The notes beneath the pieces were generated by a model. It was given only the letters and a program-made list of their open reading frames with translations, did no database searches and was not told where the DNA came from. From assembly GCF_016920785.2 (NCBI RefSeq), contig NW_024609837.1:24739533-24803532 (forward strand): a stretch of DNA of 64,000 nucleotides, in the 5' to 3' direction. The position numbers and the translations under genes are program-made. The stretch comes from Ixodes scapularis. Its lineage: Eukaryota; Arthropoda; Arachnida; Ixodida; Ixodidae. Positions 55,112 through 64,000 of the stretch are shown in pieces (within the stretch, counting starts at the first letter, position 1; each line of letters starts with the position of its first letter).

Positions 55112-55855
55112 AAGAGATCATAGTACACAAGGACGCTGCAATCTCAACATCAGCTCCGAGGGGAAGGAGGCGCGTGTATACTTCCCCTCACGGTGTGCAA
55201 TAAGCTTATTGATGATGTCTACGGATTGACCTCGACGATCGACAAGACCAAAAAGTTTGAACCTGCACTGCAGCTACAACACAGTAACGTGACATGCCTT
55301 GCTCAGAAATGCCTTGCAGATTTCATTTTTATTCCAAACAATTTTTTTTCGACTCTGTTACCAAACAGGCGTGGCTTGTAGGGTGGTAGACAATTAGGAC
55401 CTAAGTTGCAGGCCGTGCACACCCCAACTTCAAACGCAACCTTTCGTGCTTTTCTAGCCCTGAACATGTTGAACAGCATGAGGTAATTTTATATACCATT
55501 ATGCGACAACCTGTCCAGAAACATGTTATGTACAACGAAAAGAGAAAAACTATTTGGTGTGATGTGAACTCGGAGCACCCCCCGAAAGCACAAGTCCGAC
55601 CCAGATGTGATGGTTTCGTGTGTTGTTACTTGTTTCGACATTACACGAGTAAAAAATGACGGCCCTTTGCCCGTGAGCACGTCAGATACCGAGCCACACT
55701 TTGTTGACTGGCAGAGTTCCCCCGAAAATCGCCCTTGTTCTTGTGGATTAGAACCCCTCTGGACCATATTCTCGGCTGTCCCTGTCCCAGGCCTGCACAC
55801 ATGATGGCCGGAGGCCGTCCGTGACCCCCTGGGCCGTGCCTGCCGTGGGACAGCC
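55112..55855 (+). promoter_or_regulatory. Presumed 5' flank and leader of myosin IX
   Basis: A possible acceptor (CCTGTCCCAG, ending about 55782) precedes the myosin ATG, so the 5' leader may be split, with an upstream non-coding exon elsewhere. No TATA box was assigned and no coding block was recognised. Confidence 0.35.
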
Positions 55856-56044
55856 ATGTCCAAGAGCCGCTATGTGCTGCAAGTGCACGTGGGGGCCTTC
55901 AGCAACCTGTACGAGGCCCTCTCTATCGAGGCCAGCAAGCAGACGACCGCCTCGGACATCGTGGCCTGCATCGCCGAGAAGCTCGGTCTGTCCCTGCCCC
56001 GCGACCTCGAGCTCGCAGAGGTCGTCCACAACGCCAGCGGGGAG
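55856..56044 (+). CDS. MYO9: Myosin IX exon 1 (start, RA-like domain)
   Basis: 63 codons from [20 protein letters not shown] to [16 protein letters not shown] context ACAGCCATGT. The [16 protein letters not shown] block corresponds to the RA-like fold of the myosin IX N-terminus. Donor gtgggt. Confidence 0.88.
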
Positions 56045-59000
56045 GTGGGTTGGTCTCGCCTGCTGCTCTCTTCTAGGCCGGCTTTCTAGAAGTCGCACTG
56101 TATGAAAGAAAGCACTGCCAAAGTCAGTGCCATGAGTTGAGTAGAACTGAACTTGCGTCTCAAAGCGCTTGCACACCTTGGCCTTTGCAGCGTTTTCTTG
56201 CACGGTGTCTCAGCTAAGAAGCTACTTCTAGCAAACTGATCGAGGTGTTTCGGGTGTTCGTGGGTGCTGTGAATCTCAGTTCATTTATGACCCATAGCTG
56301 TTACATTTATAACTTTAGTAACACTTAATAACAACTATGTACGTGCCGGCAATCGCAGTGCAGGCAGTGTTCGGCTGGTCTCTCACTTTGGCGTTGAGCC
56401 TCTGTTTGTTCTTGTTGAGATTGCTTCCTAGATGCAACAGTGAAGAGATGTTGGTGCCATTGGTGTATCGTGTACCACGAAGCTCACACGATGCATCTTT
56501 TGACTTGCAAGACTGTATTTCCACGAAACGGATGTGCTGTCCGAACAAGGTAAAAAAGACACATATCTCTGGAAAAGGATGCCCGTAGTTCTCGCTTTTG
56601 TAACAAGATTCTACTTGCAACTTGTCAGTCACTGTGATGCCAGCTTCCGGAGTGACTAGTTGTGGTCCGCGGATGCTGTCACGTGATGAGAAAGGCAGAG
56701 TGGGCTGCTATCTAACAAATGTATTTTGTTGAGCATAGATATGTTTTTGCACTGAGAAAATTTCTAAGAGGTGCGTCTATTGGGAATGCATTGCTTACGG
56801 TCACTCAAACTAAATACATAAAGTACCAGGACTTAAGTTGTCCTTGCGGTGATTTGCACTTTTTAGCTCTTGTGACACTTTGCAAAGACTGCAGATGCGC
56901 GAACAAAGTTCGCACATCTGCAGTGTACAGCCGCAACGGAAAAAGAGTAGCACAAGTGGCCTATGACCGGAGCCGCAAAATCGCGACACGCGGTGTTATT
57001 GTTCCCGAGCGCGCCAATAGGGAGAGTGCCAATCATGTTGCATGTCTCAACATGGAGGTGGCCGGCAGAAAATTGAGGGATAAGATAGCTTTTCAAATGC
57101 GGGCTTTAGGATAGGCTGCAATCTGCCGGCCACTCCCGCGTTGAGACATGAAACGTGACTGTCACCTTCGCTCTTGGCACGCTCGGGAACAATAGTGCCG
57201 CGTCTCGCGATTTTGCCACTCCAGTCGTCGGTCACTTGTGCTACTCTTTTTCCGTTGCAGCTGTATATCCTTTTCTTCGAGGTTATTGTAGTATTTTGTG
57301 CCATGTTTTGGCATTGTCCCAAACTTCTGTCGTGTATGTTTGATCTCTTGCAAAGCATTAATGTTTGTGTACTGTAATGACGTCTCCAGAGATCTCCGTC
57401 ATCATCTGCAATGGCATCTCCGTCTGCAACTTGGTATCCTTGTCTTTCATCATAGGAGTGCAAGGAGCGCCACCTGGGGCCAGAAGAGTTTCCGGTGGCG
57501 CTGCAGTTGCTATGGCCGCAGCAGGACACGCACCGTTTCTGCCTGCGGGAGCGGCTGTCCGGCAGCTCGGCGGCCCTGGTGCTTCCCCTGGGGCCGGATG
57601 CCTCCGCGGACGCCCAGCTGCTGCGGGACTACTTCCTGCGCTTCCTGTACCACCAACCCAGGGACCGGGACTACTCTGACCTGTGCCAGCTGCCGGACCT
57701 GACCGAGCAGACCCTGCTGGAGAACCTCAAGGCCCGCTTCGAGAGGGGACACATCTATACCTACGTGGGCTCCATCCTCATCGCCGTCAACCCCTTCAAG
57801 TTCTACCCCATCTACAATCCCAAGGTGCGTGTGTACCCCCGGGGGCTCGCACTCGTCTTTGGTTCGGGTTGGGACCCAAACAAGTAGCGGTGTTGTGATG
57901 CCTTTCTAGTAAAACAGTTAAAAGAATTGTGTCACCACAAACAATGGAAGTCGAACAAATGAAGAAAAGAAAGGATTACTTAGTTAGCAATTCTGGCTGA
58001 AAGCAAGCAAGAGGTGCATTTTTCTTCTCTGAGTTAGCCACCACATTCTGAGCTTGCCAAAGGCCTGTCTAAGGTATCAGGGACCTGTCATTCCTTACTG
58101 TCTTTGTCAGGTAACTCGTTTGCCTTTAGCACCAAAAAACTTTGAGGCGAATACTTTTCCTTGGAAGTATAAATAAACTAATTGGTTGATTAATGTTTTG
58201 AATCTAGTGCCTCCTGTTTCATACATGGGCCTATTGATTGAATGAATGATTTACACTTGGCATGCAGCATCACCTGTTTCTGTATATGAGCACATGGATT
58301 AATTTATTGATTGACATTTGGCACTCGGTGCCTCCGGTTCCAGTACACGAGTCTGTTGATTATTGGTTGATTAGTTTACATTTGACATTCGGTGCCTCCT
58401 ATACTAGTAGGCAAGGCTGTAGATTGATTGATTGATGTTTGGTGTCCCACGCCCCCTGTTGCAGTATGTGGGGCTGTACCAAAACCAGCGCCTGGGCGAC
58501 CTACCCCCGCACATCTTTGCGGTGGCGGACGCGGCCTACCACGCCATGCTGCGCTCGCGTGCCAGCCAGTGCGTGGTCATCTCGGGGGAGAGCGGCTCGG
58601 GCAAGACTGAGAGTACCAACCTGCTGCTCCACCACCTGACCGCCCTCAGCCAGAAGGGATCCTACGGGCGCGGCGTGGAGCAGACCATCCTTAGCGCAGG
58701 ACCCGTCTTGGAGGTGGGACATGCTCACTCGCCATCGCGTCGCAAAATCTGACGCCCATCGAAATTCATTCGCGCGCTCATCACAAAGTATGCAGACATC
58801 CAAAGGTCATGGCCATTCATGTCACGGAGCCTATCTGCTCCAAAAACTGATCCCAATCACATTGCCACTAACATGGAGTTCATCACTGACCATTGCATCA
58901 CAAACTCGTCAAGTTCACAAAGTCATTCACCATCTGAGTACACAAAGTCATTCACCATTAGAGTTCACAAAGTAATGAAATCACTTACCAGGACATCATG

Positions 59001-62000
59001 AGTACATGAAGTTCACAAAGTGAATCATCATCAGAGTTCATGGTCATTCACCATCAGAAATCATGAAGCTGCTCACCATCACATCAAGAAACCTTCCGAC
59101 TTTACAAAGTCGTTCAGAGTCATTTACAGTCATGCAGTAAGTGTTAATGACTATGATCGGGCGTGTGCATGAGCCGTAATTTTTGACAAAGTTGCATCAA
59201 TAACTGAAACCTGGCACATATATTTGCTTTAGTGTTCTGTTTTCTTTAATTCCTCTTTTTGTAACCATAAAAAGTTTGGAAAGAGCGTAGGGCTTCATGT
59301 ACCGAGGTATTGTAGTAAAGAAATGGAGATAGAACATAAATCATGTCTCGTTCGTTGTTATGCAGGCTTTTGGCAATGCCAAGACCAAGCACAACAACAA
59401 CTCTAGTAGGTTTGGCAAGTTTATCCAGGTCAACTACCGGGAGAATGGCATGGTGCATGGGTAAGATGCATTTTTTAAAAATTTCTTTTCTCTTGCTACT
59501 TTGCATGTAAATCACGTTGTATTAGTGCTTTGCACCAATATAACATGTTTGATATCATTTATTGTTTGATTTGTTTTAAAATATGTTTTCTTGCGGTTAA
59601 AGAATAACTCCACGGCAAGTTGTACTACCCCCTGTTGATCTGCTAACTATGCAGTTTATTTTCTGCCGGAGCAGTTTTTTTCGAGGTTCGATAAATACGA
59701 AGAAACCTACGAGGAAATGTGTCGGGTTCAGCGGTCGCTTGTGTTTGCATCATCGGGGCTGCAAAAAATGGAATCTGGACGTGAATGCGTTGTGCTGTCT
59801 TTGGGAATGTATGGCATTGGAAGTTAATGTTCCTGGGGACCATGTCTGCAGTGCACTGGTGCAGAAGTACCTGCTGGAGAAGTCGAGGATAGTGTCGCAA
59901 GCAAAGAAGGAGCGCAACTACCACGTCTTCTACTACCTGCTGGCCGGAGCTTCCGACGAAGAGCGCAGGGAACTGCACCTCAGTCGGCCCGAGGATTACC
60001 ACTACCTGAACCAGGTGGGACTACCGGCCTGTCTTTGCACCGATGATTTTTCCGATTTCTTCCTAAGTCAGTCGGCTCAAAACTCGTTGGTTCGTTGACA
60101 TGGCCTTGGCATCTCTACCTTGGGTGGTTTTAAAACTGCCGGTTGTTTTGCGGCTTTGTGGTTGGTGGCAGTGCACTTTGTTATGCTATGTTACAAAGAA
60201 GTTAAATTCTAGATTGCCTTTAGCTTGTACTTCTAGATTAAGTGGGCTGCAAGTCACTTCATATTTTTTTAGTTGGTTTGTTGCTGGTTCATCCTAAGTG
60301 GGAGTTAGGTGCATTTTCTGGGTGCTCGGTAATTTCTATGGAAACAGAAGAGCAGTAGTAATTAGGGGTGTGCAAATATTCATAACTTCAAATACTTTGC
60401 GAATAATGCTTGTTATTCGATTTGATTTGCTTCGCACCTTCGCTGTTTGAAGTATTCGAGTTCTTTGAATACTTCGAAAACTACAAGTAACGCGGAACGC
60501 GCTGATTAGTGTCAACTCGCGGTCGAGTTCCTTGTTTTGTTTTTAGACTGCGCGTTATGGTTTCGAGCTTGGCAAACCCAAAAAACCAATCTAAGTGCCT
60601 TTTTTTTTTTATATGAAGCGTTGGAAATGTTTTTTGCACGCGGTAGCGCGATCTGTCCTTTGCTTGCTATGATGTCTGGTTTGCGGAGTTGAAATGGTTG
60701 TGGCGCAAACGCTACGATAGATTTGACGGCTGCGATTTGCAACGGCACTTGCATGGCTGTGAGCACAAACGCGACGGACTGCACTTACTTCAGTCATTTC
60801 TACAGTCACTACAGTATCCAAGGTGCTATGGATTCGGATATGGATTTACGGCTGACCACGGTTATTGGCAATATCTGGCTCGTGTTGTTTTCCGCTTGAT
60901 TTTCCGCTTCATCAGTTTGCCAGTATTCCTTTTGTTATTTATTTCTACCCGTTTTCACATCACTGGTAAAAGTAAACCCTGCTCCCCTCCACCAAAAGAA
61001 ATCTTTTTAATTTATTGTTTCTTTGTGGCACTCTCTATCGGCAGAAATATTGCTCACAGAAAGAGATCGCGCAAAGTTAGTGCGGCTGCGTGGCGCAATC
61101 GCACGGTCTCCAACTGTGCTGTGGCCTGCCGACACGCCTCCGCTTGTGTACTTCCGTTTACGTTCACGTGGTTGCACTCCTCCGCGACGAGATCTCCGAC
61201 TGCGCTGTGGCTTGCCAACCCGCCACCACTTGTGTACTCTCATTTATGTTGTGTAACTTCACTCCTTGCATGGTGTTTTATTGACTGATCTTTTATTTCA
61301 TCTGTTTTTTTATCAGTCACATGTGTGACATTTTTCTTATTGCCATAAAAGTAACCTTTTCATAAATTTTCTTGAAAAAAAAAAATTCCAGTTGTGTTTT
61401 GATTGAGCATTCTTGTTCAATTCACATCAAATAGAAAATATTTGTTTTCAAAAATGTACTTATTCGAAACTGCTATATTCGTATTCGAAAATATTTGATT
61501 TGATTCATAATCTTTATTATTCGATTTGATTTGCTTTGAAAGATTGATATTCACACACCTCGAGTAGTAATCAAATCTTGAAAGAATGATACATATTGCG
61601 AGACAAATTTTTTCTTTTTGTGCGATGTGTTACTAATTTTTAGTACTTCCAGTGAAACATCTTTTGATTTGATATGTAGGAAGGATACTAATAGTATTAT
61701 AGTGGAAGTCTGGTATAGTGAAGATACTGATGTAACAAAGAGTTTTTCAGAAAAGCTGACTTTACTTTGGACAGTTTCTGCCATGTCATGATTGCCAGCT
61801 TACATATTCATGATTGATGTGAAAGCTTGCTGTCGCCTGCCAACTCGTCCGATTGTGAATTTGCCTCAATGCAGAGCCAGTGTTACACACTAGAAGGCAC
61901 GGACGAAGCATTTGAATACACGAGGCTCATGCAATCCATGGAGATGGTGGGATTCAACCTCGACAAGCGGAAAAGGTGAAGGAGCTCCTCTTGATTTCTT

Positions 62001-62701
62001 GGTTGGATTGTTACATGCCAGCTTAGATGCATCACTCGATGCATCTTTTTGAGTAGACTAAATTTATTTATATGAAAAGATAGGAAAGGGGCACTTAGTA
62101 AACTCCTCTAACCAATGCCTTCGTCGTGCTCCACCTTTTGAGGGGCGACTGTGTGCGGGCCCAAAACGTCGTAATGTGTCGTTATCTTCGAGCCTGCTGA
62201 AACTTTGGGCACAATGAAGAAATCGGTTATAGTTAGCTAAGTGCCTCTTTCGTATTGCTTACCTAGCCGGGCGGAGTTCCTTCAAAATGTTTACGTTAAA
62301 GAAAAGATGGGACAAGGGTCACCGAGCAACCTGGATGCTTTGTTCCTTGGGTTCACAGTTTCTGTGCCTAACTTTTCAGGTTGATTCGAGTACTTTCTGC
62401 TGTCCTGCACTTGGGGAACATTGAGTTCAGCAAGGTATGTGGTCTCTTTCCAATTGTGCCTCTTGGATATGTTCTTGCTTAATCTGAGCTTGCCTTCCTT
62501 ACCTTACCTAACATGACCCAACCTAACCTAATTAGTTATCCCCTTTTACTCTGCTTATGAGGTTTTCATAGTTTCTAAACAAGCTCCCCTCTGATGCGCG
62601 TTTTTTTGCCTAATTTTCTGCAGAAGTCGACGTATCACAGCGACGAAGCAGTTCAAGTGAAGAACCCCGAGGTCCTCTCTCTAATATCGTCTCTTTTAGG
62701 G
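55856..62701 (+). CDS. MYO9: Unconventional myosin IX, 5' part (eight exons, continues past the window)
   Basis: Joined exons: 55856-56044, 57456-57824, 58465-58713, 59366-59460, 59852-60014, 61875-61975, 62380-62434, 62624-62701. Phases agree and give 433 residues. Residues 1-63 resemble the N-terminal Ras-associating-like domain of myosin IX ([20 protein letters not shown]). The motor begins with [20 protein letters not shown] (human MYO9B [20 protein letters not shown]), [18 protein letters not shown]-loop [28 protein letters not shown] with switch [28 protein letters not shown] and MEMVGF. Myosin IX is a single-headed actin motor whose tail carries a Rho-GAP domain; switch II, the rest of the motor and the tail lie beyond 64000. 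The direct join YLNQ to SQCYTLEG is like MYO9B, where this loop is short. Whether it is closer to MYO9A or MYO9B cannot be said. Confidence 0.95.
56934..57266. repeat. Long snapback element in myosin IX intron 1
   Basis: CAGCCGCAACGGAAAAAGAG...AAAATCGCGACACGCGG...GTTCCCGAGCGCGCCAA...GTGGCCGGCAG at the left is mirrored by CTGCCGGCCAC...TTGGCACGCTCGGGAAC...CCGCGTCTCGCGATTTT...CTCTTTTTCCGTTGCAGCTG at the right. It is about 333 bp. A separate small hairpin (CAGATG...CATCTG) lies just to its left at 56890-56922. Confidence 0.9.
57456..57824 (+). CDS. MYO9: Myosin IX exon 2 (start of motor)
   Basis: 123 codons from [20 protein letters not shown] to [12 protein letters not shown]. It contains the [20 protein letters not shown] and [17 protein letters not shown] blocks. 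Acceptor CATCATAG, donor gtgcgt. Confidence 0.95.
58205..58464. repeat. ~60-bp tandem array resembling the intron 3' end
   Basis: Segments of GTGCCTCCTGTTTCATACAT type occur at about 58208, 58268, 58329 and 58393, each after ATTGATTGA/TTGACATTTGGCA-like text. A final, best-formed version (GCCCCCTGTTGCAG, 58451) is the actual acceptor of myosin exon 3. Confidence 0.85.
58465..58713 (+). CDS. MYO9: Myosin IX exon 3 (P-loop)
   Basis: 83 codons, [20 protein letters not shown] to LSAGPVLE, with the ATP-binding P-loop [15 protein letters not shown]. Acceptor CTGTTGCAG, preceded by an array of similar segments. Donor gtggga. Confidence 0.97.
58905..59120. repeat. Degenerate short tandem repeat
   Basis: Units around GTTCACAAAGTCATTCACCA and CATCAGAGTT repeat with many changes in the intron after myosin exon 3. 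Confidence 0.75.
59366..59460 (+). CDS. MYO9: Myosin IX exon 4 (switch I)
   Basis: [20 protein letters not shown] then [11 protein letters not shown], containing switch I (NNNSSRFGK). Donor gtaaga, phase 2. Confidence 0.97.
59852..60014 (+). CDS. MYO9: Myosin IX exon 5
   Basis: Completes Gly, then [34 protein letters not shown] and PEDYHYLNQ. Acceptor GTCTGCAG, donor gtggga. Confidence 0.97.
60363..61562. mobile_element. hAT-type non-autonomous element (TAGGGGTGTGC ends), copy 1
   Basis: Starts TAGGGGTGTGCAAATATTC and ends GATATTCACACACCTCG. AGTAGTAAT lies directly outside both ends (8-9 bp; one base is ambiguous). The subterminal regions are full of ATTCGAA motifs. 1.2 kb, no intact transposase. 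In the intron between myosin exons 5 and 6. Confidence 0.88.
61875..61975 (+). CDS. MYO9: Myosin IX exon 6
   Basis: 33 codons plus two bases, [20 protein letters not shown] then [13 protein letters not shown]. The family block is AMEMVGF. Acceptor AATGCAG, donor gtgaag. Confidence 0.93.
62380..62434 (+). CDS. MYO9: Myosin IX exon 7
   Basis: Completes Arg, then [18 protein letters not shown], matching human IFAVLSAILYLGNVTYKK. Donor gtatgt. Confidence 0.95.
62624..62701 (+). CDS. MYO9: Myosin IX exon 8 (last in window)
   Basis: 26 codons, [20 protein letters not shown] then ISSLLG, matching the family block NPEVL..(V/L)S.LL. Donor gtaagc. The next exon is not in the window. Confidence 0.92.
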
Positions 62702-62909
62702 GTAAGCCTTTTTGTACCCTTCTCTTTGAACCAAACGGGGTCTGCCATAGTGACACCGTTTGTCAATGGACCCTTTTACTGTTTACAAACAAACTGCTGC
62801 TTGCATCCGACTTTTTGGTCGCTCCATCTTTTCAAGCCTGTCGAGCTTGCTTATGTCACCAGTTCTAGAAAGCATAAATGCTACACAAACTACAAAGTTG
62901 GAGGTTTAG

Positions 62910-63742
62910 TAGTCTTGTGCAAATAGTGGATTTTGAGTACGAAGCGAATTCGAAGCGAATAGTGGTTTTTACCGAATATTTTCGATTCGAATATCGAATA
63001 GTTCTTCCACGCCTTTCACTACCATCGCATAATGCTTAGACGAAAACCTAGCTAAACCTGTAAAGGTTATTCCACTTTTTCATTCATAAGCTAAGCTTAA
63101 TCTATCTATATTTATGAACTGTGATCTCAAAAGGTCTGGTGTCTTGGGATGGCAAGTAAACGACGGATTTGACATAAAATGAATCCTATATAGATGGCCC
63201 ACTATACCAATTGAGCGAATTTACAAATCTTGATATATAAAATATTCTTTCTTTAATCTCAAGTTAAAAAAGAATGAGTCGCGCATGATGAACACAGGTT
63301 GTAAAAGCATCTCTGCCTAACATAGTATACTCTTCCATAAAAGTTTAATTTTGAAACTTTTACTACAATGTAGATATATACATTCACAAACTTTCCATTT
63401 AATTTCAAATACAGTCGGCACGGGTGCACCATCCCACTTTAAATATATGCTTTTCTTGAGCACGCAATTACAATATTGTTTATCGCGGCGGGTTACCCCG
63501 TTAAGTACGCTTCTTAGCGACCACCGATGTGATGCGGAGAAGCAACACCCACAAAGCTCACTTCTGCGGGTTTTGCTTCTCCGCAGCGCACTGGTGCTTG
63601 GTAAGAAGCGCTCTCAACGAGGCTAACCCGCCGTAATCAATACTTCGAAAAACGCGAATAGTGCAGTTCTTTTCGAAGCGAATATAGAATAGTGTATTAT
63701 TCGGAACTACTATTCGAAATTTCGAATATTCGCACAACCCTA
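62910..63742. mobile_element. hAT-type non-autonomous element, copy 2
   Basis: Starts TAGTCTTGTGCAAATAGTG and ends TATTCGCACAACCCTA (inverted TAGGGTTGTGCGAATA). Exact 8-bp duplication AGGTTTAG at 62902-62909 and 63743-63750. ATTCGAA-rich ends like copy 1. An internal inverted repeat, GCGGCGGGTTA.../...TAACCCGCCG, spans about 63485-63634. Confidence 0.92.
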
Positions 63743-63750
63743 AGGTTTAG

Positions 63751-64000
63751 CGAGGGCCTTCGGTTGTAGAATCTAACGTCTTGGAAAAGACAAGTTGGTT
63801 TGCTAGAATATTCAAAAAATTTGAACAGATCTCGCGCTTCTTGGTTCTTTTGGCATCCACCTGGAGAATCGGTATGACGTTTCAAGCGGCAGCGTTAAGG
63901 TGGGCTTTGTTCATTCTTTTTATGAACCGGAAGTTCCCTGGGATGTTAAAAGACTGAAGCACTGCCTGGTGTGGCGTTTATAAAGAAAAGGGTCTATGGG
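63751..64000. other. Myosin IX intron to window edge
   Basis: No exon recognised; the gene continues beyond the window. Confidence 0.6.

Noticed and set aside
1..64000. CRISPR arrays, operons, rRNA or tRNA genes
   Set aside because: No regularly spaced repeats with unique spacers, no closely packed intronless genes, and no cloverleaf or rRNA sequence recognised. Spliced conserved exons show a eukaryote.

Overview
This window is nuclear DNA of an animal, not a prokaryote or virus. Short conserved coding blocks with GT...AG splice sites and phase-consistent joins are separated by long introns full of mobile DNA. Four conserved metazoan genes were assembled exon by exon by reading the sequence and recalling the families. 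No alignment was run. The repeat content (hAT, pogo-like and TTAAAGG-ended non-autonomous elements, snapback elements, Penelope-like endonuclease remnants) would fit an arachnid such as a tick, but the species assignment is inference. 

Layout. About 3.2-16.4 kb, minus strand: GKAP1 (G kinase-anchoring protein 1), nine exons found; the last coding exon is not identified. About 16.4-18.7 kb: head-to-head gap with the likely GKAP1 promoter. About 18.7-26.3 kb, plus strand: TRIP4 (activating signal cointegrator 1), nine exons with the zinc finger, the ASCH domain and the stop codon; the N-terminal exon or exons were not found. 26.7-27.5 kb: pogo-like non-autonomous element carrying a perfect 2 x 80 bp palindrome. 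28.1-37.1 kb, minus strand: USE1 (ER SNARE), complete in six exons and 250 residues. 37.1-55.8 kb: intergenic, dominated by repeats, with one unassigned candidate first exon at 40.34 kb and a striking minisatellite at 54.2-55.0 kb made of cyclic-AMP-response-element-like and E-box palindromes. 55.86 kb to the right edge, plus strand: the start of an unconventional myosin IX gene (RA-like N-terminus, P-loop, switch I), running out of the window. 

The four genes are not a pathway. They cover kinase anchoring at the Golgi, transcription coactivation and ribosome rescue, ER-Golgi SNARE fusion, and an actin motor with a Rho-GAP tail. The USE1 / myosin IX adjacency matches the human USE1-MYO9B neighbourhood and may be ancient microsynteny. 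The most unusual non-coding features are the CRE/E-box array just upstream of myosin IX, the number of long near-perfect palindromes, several hAT-type MITEs with intact 8-bp target duplications, and a tandem array resembling the intron 3' end before a myosin exon.
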